DNA of 64,000 bases from Gonatopus flavifemur. Lineage: Eukaryota; Arthropoda; Insecta; Hymenoptera; Dryinidae. The stretch's first letter is position 1. Each line of letters opens with the position of its first letter. The notes under the pieces were generated by a model. It had not been told where the DNA came from. It ran no database searches and saw nothing but the letters and a program-made list of their open reading frames with translations. The stretch spans positions 13,532,501-13,596,500 of the forward strand of contig JAFFJZ010000009.1 of the NCBI GenBank assembly GCA_018340375.1. Reading direction: 5' to 3'. Positions 58,739-64,000 of the stretch are shown here, one piece after another. Both the position numbers and the translations under genes were made by a program.

Positions 58739-60582
58739 TACAAGAATAAGAATAGTGGACAAGACCAGCAGACATACAAGGCATTGAGGAATAAAATAAT
58801 CAGAGAATCAAGGGAAGCAAAAGAACAATGGTTGGAGGGAAAATGTCAAGATATAGAAGTGAGATTACACTTAGGGAAAATTGATGAAGCATATAGGATG
58901 GTTGAGGGATTTTTTGGACAAATGAAATCTAGAAGCAGTAAGATTAAAAATTCTCTAGGGGAACAATTGATAAATGGAGTAAAAATAGAACAATGGATCA
59001 ATCATTTGGAAGATCTGTATAAAGGCAGCGATAATATAGGATTTTTAAGGAGGGAGGAACATATCGATGGAGAAGAATTGGGAGATTCAATTTTGAGATC
59101 AGAATTCGACAGGGCTTCAAAATAATTGGAAAATAATGAAGCACCAGGAATAGATGGCATAAGTGCGGACCTCATCAAAAACTCCAGTCAGGAAACTCGT
59201 GACGCACTGTTTGATTTAGTCAGAGATATGTACGAAATAGGCGAAGTACCGAAAGAGTTTCAGAAGAATAAAATTGTCGCCATTCCAAAAAAGCAAGGAG
59301 CAGATAAATGCGAGAACTACAGAACGATTAGTTCAACTTCACATGCCTCGAAAATACTGACAAAAATCATATACAGGAGAATAGAGGATAAAATAGAGAG
59401 TAGATTGGCAGAAGATCAGTTTAGTTTCAGGAAAAATAGGGGAACGCGGGAAGCAATATTAGCACTGAGAACAGTAGTAGAGAAGAGTCTAGAGTTGAAA
59501 AAGTCTGTGTATATAGGTTTTGTAGATATACAAAAAGCATTCGATAATGTTGATTGGGAGAAGATGTTCACGATTTTGAAAAAGATACGAATCGATTTCA
59601 GGGATAGGAGAATAATATATGAATTAAATAAGAATCAAACCGCAATAATAGAAATAGAAGGTCAAAAAGGAGAAGCACAAATTAAAAGAGGGGTGAGACA
59701 AGGATGCTCACTATCGCCACTGATTTTCAATTTGTATATAGAAGAAGTGATGAACGAAGTGAAGGAGCAAGTGCCATTGAAATTACAGATTCATGGTGAA
59801 AATGTGAGCATGTTGAAATTTGCGGATGACATAGCTATATTAGCTACGAGTGGTGCTGAGTTAGAAAATACTCTCAAAACTATGAAAGAAATATTACTAG
59901 AAAAATATTGTATGAATATAAATAAGGACAAAACAAAATTCATGATTTGTACAACAGCGAAAACATCAAGAAGAAAATACATCAAAATAGATGCAGAGAC
60001 AATTCAGCAAGTCAAGGCATTTAAATATCTAGGAAGCATAATTACAGGGAACGGTAAAAGGGAAAGAGATATAAGAGCAAGAATAGCACAAGGGGAACAG
60101 GCTTTCCATCAAAATAAACAGTTACTATGTTCGAAGAATATTAGCTTAGCAGTAAGGAAGAAATTCTTGAAGAGTTACGTTTGGAGCACAGCATTATATG
60201 GTTGCGAAACTTGGACAATTGGAAAAACGGACCAACAAAGACTCGAAGCTCCTGAAATTTGGTGTTATAGAAGGATGCTCAGAATAAAGTGGATAGAGAA
60301 AGTAAGAAATGAAGGAGTACTTGAGAAGGTATATGGAAAAAGAAGTCTCTTGAGACAGTTCGTGAAAAGAAGAAGTAATCTGATAGGACACACATTAAGG
60401 CATGAAAGCTTATTGAAAACAATATTGGAAGGAAAAATGAATCGTAAAACTCGAAGAGGTAGACCTACATTAAGTTATATGGAGCAAATTATACAAGATA
60501 AGGGCTGTCGTAGATGTGCAGAAGTTAAGCGGTTAGCGGATAATAGGTAGGGTTGGAGGATTTCATCAAACCAGTCATAAGA

Positions 60583-60650
60583 TTACTGATTAACTGATTA
60601 CTGATTAACTGATTACTGATTAACTGATTACTTCATGATGATGATGATGA
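60583..60650 (+). repeat. Expanded 3' tail of RTE copy 2
   Basis: Units of GATTACTGATTAACT repeat about three times before GATTACTTCATGATG and (ATG)n. Copy 1 has a single GATTACTTCATGATGATG. Confidence 0.8.
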
Positions 60651-60995
60651 TGTTCATTCTCCAACTAGATATTCTATTTCCAATAGTTACTCTTTTCGTA
60701 GGACAAGCAGTTTCGCAATGGGCATTAATAGGTTAAATAAAGGATATTACCATTAGAATATTCTCACAATATTTCATTTGCGACGAAGTTTACACATTTC
60801 TCACCTGACATTCTGAGAACATTGCAAAATATCAAATATATCATGTTTCAATTGGAAGATTGTCAGAATATGTTATATGAAATATTGTACACACAATATT
60901 CATACGATATCGTAGAAATATTCCAAACAGAATATTCCAAATGAGACATTTGTAATATTCTGGGAATATTGCTGAGACATTGTGTGCTATGTGGG

Positions 60996-61364
60996 GAAGA
61001 ATAAAGACCGGTAATAAGGGCTGTAGTAAAGGGAACTTCAAATTAGTGGCAGCAACTAAAGTCTGAAAAATGAAATTCCAATTTAGTTGAGCCAACGCCC
61101 GGTTTAGTTATCCAAATATCAAAGACTGTGTCTAGTTGCTGGAATCAATTCCGAGTAAGGGTGAATAATTATTTTTTTTGGTGTATCGCGCACGAATCAG
61201 TAACCCAAGTACGATACAAAGAGGAGCTCAAAAGAGGTGGAACAAGGGGCTTCAACTCTACAGGATGACCCCAAACCACGTTTTCACTCAGGAACTCGTC
61301 AAACATCTTGGTAGCGCTTGAATCGTATTAAATAGAGGTAACCGAAAAATTATACTGATCAATT
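60996..61364. other. Unassigned stretch
   Basis: No gene or repeat ends were recognised in ~370 bp. Confidence 0.35.
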
Positions 61365-62058
61365 CGAATTTTGGAACATCGACAGTATTTCAACAATAAA
61401 GTGTGATCAACAATTCTCAAAACAAATTACATGTGTGAATACATAATTTGGCTTCAGAATTTTCTCATTTTCACACTCACAGGAAGGATTTCTTGAAATG
61501 AGAAAATTTTTCTTGTCGCTGGGACAAAACTCATTTTTCCCGCGCACCTCCACGGAAAGTTGATGTTTCCTGACCTATTTTTAGGGGAGAAAGTGCTGAA
61601 TTCCAAGCGAATGTGTCACAGCGGGAGGAAAGTCATTTCTGCCCGCTCGCAACGGGAAGAAAGTACTTTATGCTCACTTGCAGCGGGAGGAAAATACAAA
61701 CTACCTTTTCGTTCTGAAATATGCATATGAATATTTCATATGCAATCAAACAGATGATTTTCACTTTCCTTGTAGTTGTGGGAAAAAATAATATGTTTAC
61801 CTCGGAGAGAAGTGGGGAATTTCCACTCTCCCCCCTTGATGAACAATATACTATTTCCCTTGAGCCTAGAGAATTTTACTTGAATCAAGAAGAATGAGTT
61901 TGATTTCAAAAGAAATTTTCTCGATTCGAGTAAAATTTTCTAGGCTCAAGAAAAAAATGAGTTTTGTCCCAGCGACAAGAAAAATTTTCTCATTCCAAGA
62001 AATCCTTTTTGTGAGTGCACATTTAACTGTTGAAATACTATTGATGTTCCAAAATTAG
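61365..62058. repeat. 690-bp foldback
   Basis: Left AGAAAATTTTTCTTGTCGCT and GACAAAACTCATTTTT mirror the right arm (61955-62000). Outer AATTTTGGAACATC mirrors GATGTTCCAAAATT. The loop has GCGGGAGGAAA-type repeats (61620-61690) and a smaller hairpin (61865-61955). Confidence 0.75.
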
Positions 62059-62803
62059 AAGAATTTTGGGGTCAGATCGCTTTAACAGGCCGCCATTTTG
62101 ATTTCCAGTTCTGATGGAAGTCAAACTTCGAATGGGCGCGCAGATACGGTTTGAGTACTTGTATTAGAGTTGCAGTCCCTGGAGATGGAAAGCAGAACGC
62201 GGAACCTTCGGTTGAAAGGGAAAGCAAATAATTCTCTCTTGTCAATCAAGGATTTTCGCTTCTTTTTATGTCCACGTGACGCCATCCTCAGAGATATCGA
62301 CACAGTTTCACCACAGATGAATTTGGGTCTGGACGATCCTCCGCAAGGATCGACGAGGTTTTCACTGTCCTTTCAATAGATGTGGGAGGTAGAGATTTGC
62401 TTTTTGAAAGATTGAATAAGGTAAACTATCCATCCATTACACTGATGATCGATTAACATATATTATCATATCTTGTCTTCTCATACACTGGAGAAAATTA
62501 TTTTTGTTCAAGAGTGATATCAGCTGGGCTAGAGGGATTATCGACGTGTTAAGCACATGTCTGTGAAATTTTATGTGTAGCAATGTGTGCTATAGAAAAT
62601 AAATTCAGTTACTAAGACCATATAAATTTTGTAGTTCTCATTGTCCACACACCCATTCAGAACGTCAAATCACTAGAATACGTACGCTTAATATTTGTGA
62701 ATATTTTCATTACTGTCCTAAGGTGAGGATATACCGCTCACAACTATACGAGCACCCTCTTACAGTAATCGATAGTTGTGTGAATATCGATCGATATGAC
62801 GGT
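62059..62803. other. Unassigned stretch
   Basis: Overlapping frames of ~60-70 codons on both strands at 62121-62379 have no recognisable motif. No inverted repeats were seen. Confidence 0.35.
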
Positions 62804-62811
62804 GTTTGTTT

Positions 62812-63299
62812 GGGTCGGTGCCGAATCAACGAAAAACCAAATCAACGAGAAAAAATTTATTAGCAGTATGAAGTTGTCATTTTGTTGCAGTATGAAATGA
62901 AATTAGTCATAGATCATTGATTAAATTAAACGAAAATTCTTCATGTTAACCTATTCACTGCGCCCGTTTATTACAGTAGACACGTAATTCATCATTCTAA
63001 TAAAATTATTAATGATCTTCCTAATCGATCGGTACAACCAAACTGTTTCAAACGTCTGTAGAGAACGAAAATCGGTTTGCTGTTATCATCAACATAACCA
63101 TACCATAATCATAAACATAACAAAGGGAAATTAAGTTTACCATGGGGTTGTGTTAGCAAATCAATGTTTTTTACTTTTTGTTTAATTTAATCAATGATCT
63201 ATGACTAATTTCATTTCATACTGCAACAAAATGACAACTTCATACTGCTAGTAGATTTTTTTTCGTTGATTTGGTTTTCCGTGGATTCAGCACCGACCC
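62812..63299. mobile_element. hAT-type MITE copy 2 (488 bp, 8-bp TSD)
   Basis: Ends GGGTCGGTGCCGAATCAACG and mirror, flanked by GTTTGTTT at 62804-62811 and 63300-63307. The middle (GTTATGTTTATGATTATGGT region) is reversed relative to copy 1 at 29307-29806. Confidence 0.9.
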
Positions 63300-63315
63300 G
63301 TTTGTTTCTATCCTA

Positions 63316-63345
63316 CTAGCGCCGACGGCCGCTTCGCGGCCGCCG
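63316..63345 (-). mobile_element. Probable Helitron 3' end
   Basis: On the minus strand a GC-rich hairpin (GGCCGCGAAGCGGCC, about 63326-63341) is followed six to ten bases later by CTAG and then T. Helitrons end in a subterminal hairpin plus CTRR and insert between A and T. The 5' end (TC) would lie rightward and was not identified. Confidence 0.45.
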
Positions 63346-63680
63346 TTGCTTCCATGATTTTCCAACACATTCAATTATTGAACTCCTTATCTTACTGGAA
63401 GGCGCACTCCTCATTTTTTCTATAGCAATGGTCCGGTGAGAATTTGTAGAGAGAGATGACGCCATGAGTAAGGAGCTATCTCCCTTCAACTGTAGACGCG
63501 ATTATAGTTCAGCATTAAGCTGAGATTTCATGCTGACCTTTTTGATGCAGTGGCACATTAGTTGAAGGAAGAGGCCCTGTCATTTTTCCTCCATTATCCA
63601 ATGATCGTTGCGTCAAAAACGCCAGCATGAAATCACACCTCCAAGCTGAAATAAGCGCGACAATGGAATCGGGTTTGATG

Positions 63681-63700
63681 AGAGAGAGAGAGAGAGAGAG
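63681..63700 (+). repeat. (AG)10 microsatellite
   Basis: Perfect AG dinucleotide run. Confidence 0.9.
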
Positions 63701-63703
63701 GTA

Positions 63704-63770
63704 CGATTGGAAGTGCTTGCGTCTTTGTCTACCCCATCAAAACGGCGAGGAAGAGGATCGATTGGGTGTG
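63704..63770. repeat. Dispersed repeat shared with 29218-29290
   Basis: CGATTGGAAGTGCTTGCGTC, TCTTTGTCTACCCCATCAAAA and GATCGATTGGGTGTG occur in the same order as at 29218-29290. Confidence 0.5.
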
Positions 63771-64000
63771 TTTCTATGTTCCTGCCAGCAGCTAACATAA
63801 GGGGAAAGAAGTGAAATGACGGGTTTTCCTAACCCTGTGAATACGAAATCATTCAAACCGATTGATGGTGCAAATCTCCGATTAGAATGATTCAAACTGG
63901 AAAGTGAATTGAACTACCCTAGTTGAAAAAATCAGTTGATCTTCGCCAAATTTCACTAAATTACAGTTCAACTTGGACAATTTTTTGGCCAAATTTCACC

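Larger units (their letters stand above)
56246..60550 (+). pseudogene. RTE endonuclease-reverse transcriptase, decayed
   Basis: Same polyprotein as copy 1. Lesions: TGA at 56438 (TTA in copy 1), a 2-bp insertion near 56768 shifting frame, the mariner insertion, TAA at 59123 (GAA in copy 1) and TAG at 60548. Endonuclease motifs IIGDWNAVVG, QIDYILVKQRF and DSDHNMLLMK; RT motifs NNEAPGIDGI, IGFVDIQKAFDNVDW, GVRQGCSLSPLIF and KFADDIAILAT. The RT half is open for 475 codons (59126-60550). Confidence 0.92.
55925..60650 (+). mobile_element. RTE/BovB-like retrotransposon copy 2
   Basis: 5' end CCCTCCCCGTGGGATGATTG like copy 1, 3' tail GATTACTTCATGATGATGATG. Target duplication TGTTCATTCTCC at 55913-55924 and 60651-60662. 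The element carries a nested mariner (57445-58738) and a ~36-bp RTE tail insertion (57347-57382). Confidence 0.92.
55572..60995. repeat. AATATTCT-word element split by RTE copy 2
   Basis: Left CCCACGTAGCACAAAATATT; right read inward CCCACATAGCACACAATGTC. Both flanks of the RTE are rich in AATATTCT/AGAATATT and GCAATATT words (55590-55750, 60750-60980). Without the RTE it is about 0.7 kb. Ends belong to the CCC-N4-AGCAC group. Confidence 0.6.

Noticed and set aside
62121..62379. Short frames on both strands near a GC-richer patch
   Set aside because: Under 70 codons, overlapping on opposite strands, no motif and no splice signals that extend them.

Overview
This is an insect-type nuclear DNA window: AT-rich and intron-containing, with no operons and no ribosome-binding-site architecture. 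It is almost entirely mobile DNA. The D,D34D mariners with TA target sites, two RTE/BovB-like retrotransposons, two Rosa-type (DD41D) Tc1-like elements, a hAT transposase and a P-element/THAP9-like gene are all typical of arthropod genomes. I cannot fix the order or species from the sequence. I found no certain functional host gene, rRNA, CRISPR array or real tRNA gene.

Layout. 1-3.2 kb: tRNA-like SINE head, small foldbacks and a dead mariner. 3.2-11.2 kb: a long palindromic element whose two halves lie beside two inverted copies of one mariner; the flanks fit an inversion of the roughly 5-9.8 kb segment by recombination between those mariners. 11.4-23.9 kb: a fossil P-element/THAP9-like gene. 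Its exons encode a THAP zinc finger, a coiled coil and part of a DDE transposase, with two exons tandemly duplicated. A 5.3-kb RTE element (itself holding a Rosa element) sits in one intron, and a mariner inside a small MITE sits downstream. 25-29 kb: hAT transposase pseudogene, CATATATG arrays and an element with CCCGTACAGCAC ends. 29.3-36.1 kb: hAT-type MITE with an 8-bp duplication, then a 5.5-kb long-inverted-repeat transposon with an open transposase-like gene. 38.6-42.9 kb: 4.3-kb palindrome holding a nearly intact Rosa element at one tip. 44.7-49.4 kb: 4.7-kb foldback with a 9-bp target duplication and a core of inverted ~181-bp satellite repeats. 49.6-55.2 kb: nested MITEs, including one split by a 4.45-kb insertion. 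55.6-61 kb: RTE copy 2 holding a full-length mariner, all inside an AATATTCT-word element. 61.3-64 kb: foldback, second hAT MITE and a probable Helitron end.

The most unusual pattern is a set of elements with related inverted ends (CCC, about four variable bases, then AGCA or AGCAC). Each has its subterminal region filled with its own short, mostly self-complementary word: AGACATCT/AGATGTCT, AGAACGTT, AATATTCT or GAATTC. The GAATTC member carries the only open non-mariner transposase-like gene, with three candidate acidic residues, and is the best candidate for the autonomous member of the group. The elements interact by nesting: mariners sit in foldbacks, RTEs in word elements and in the THAP gene, Rosa in an RTE and in a palindrome. 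The order of insertion can largely be read from intact target duplications.
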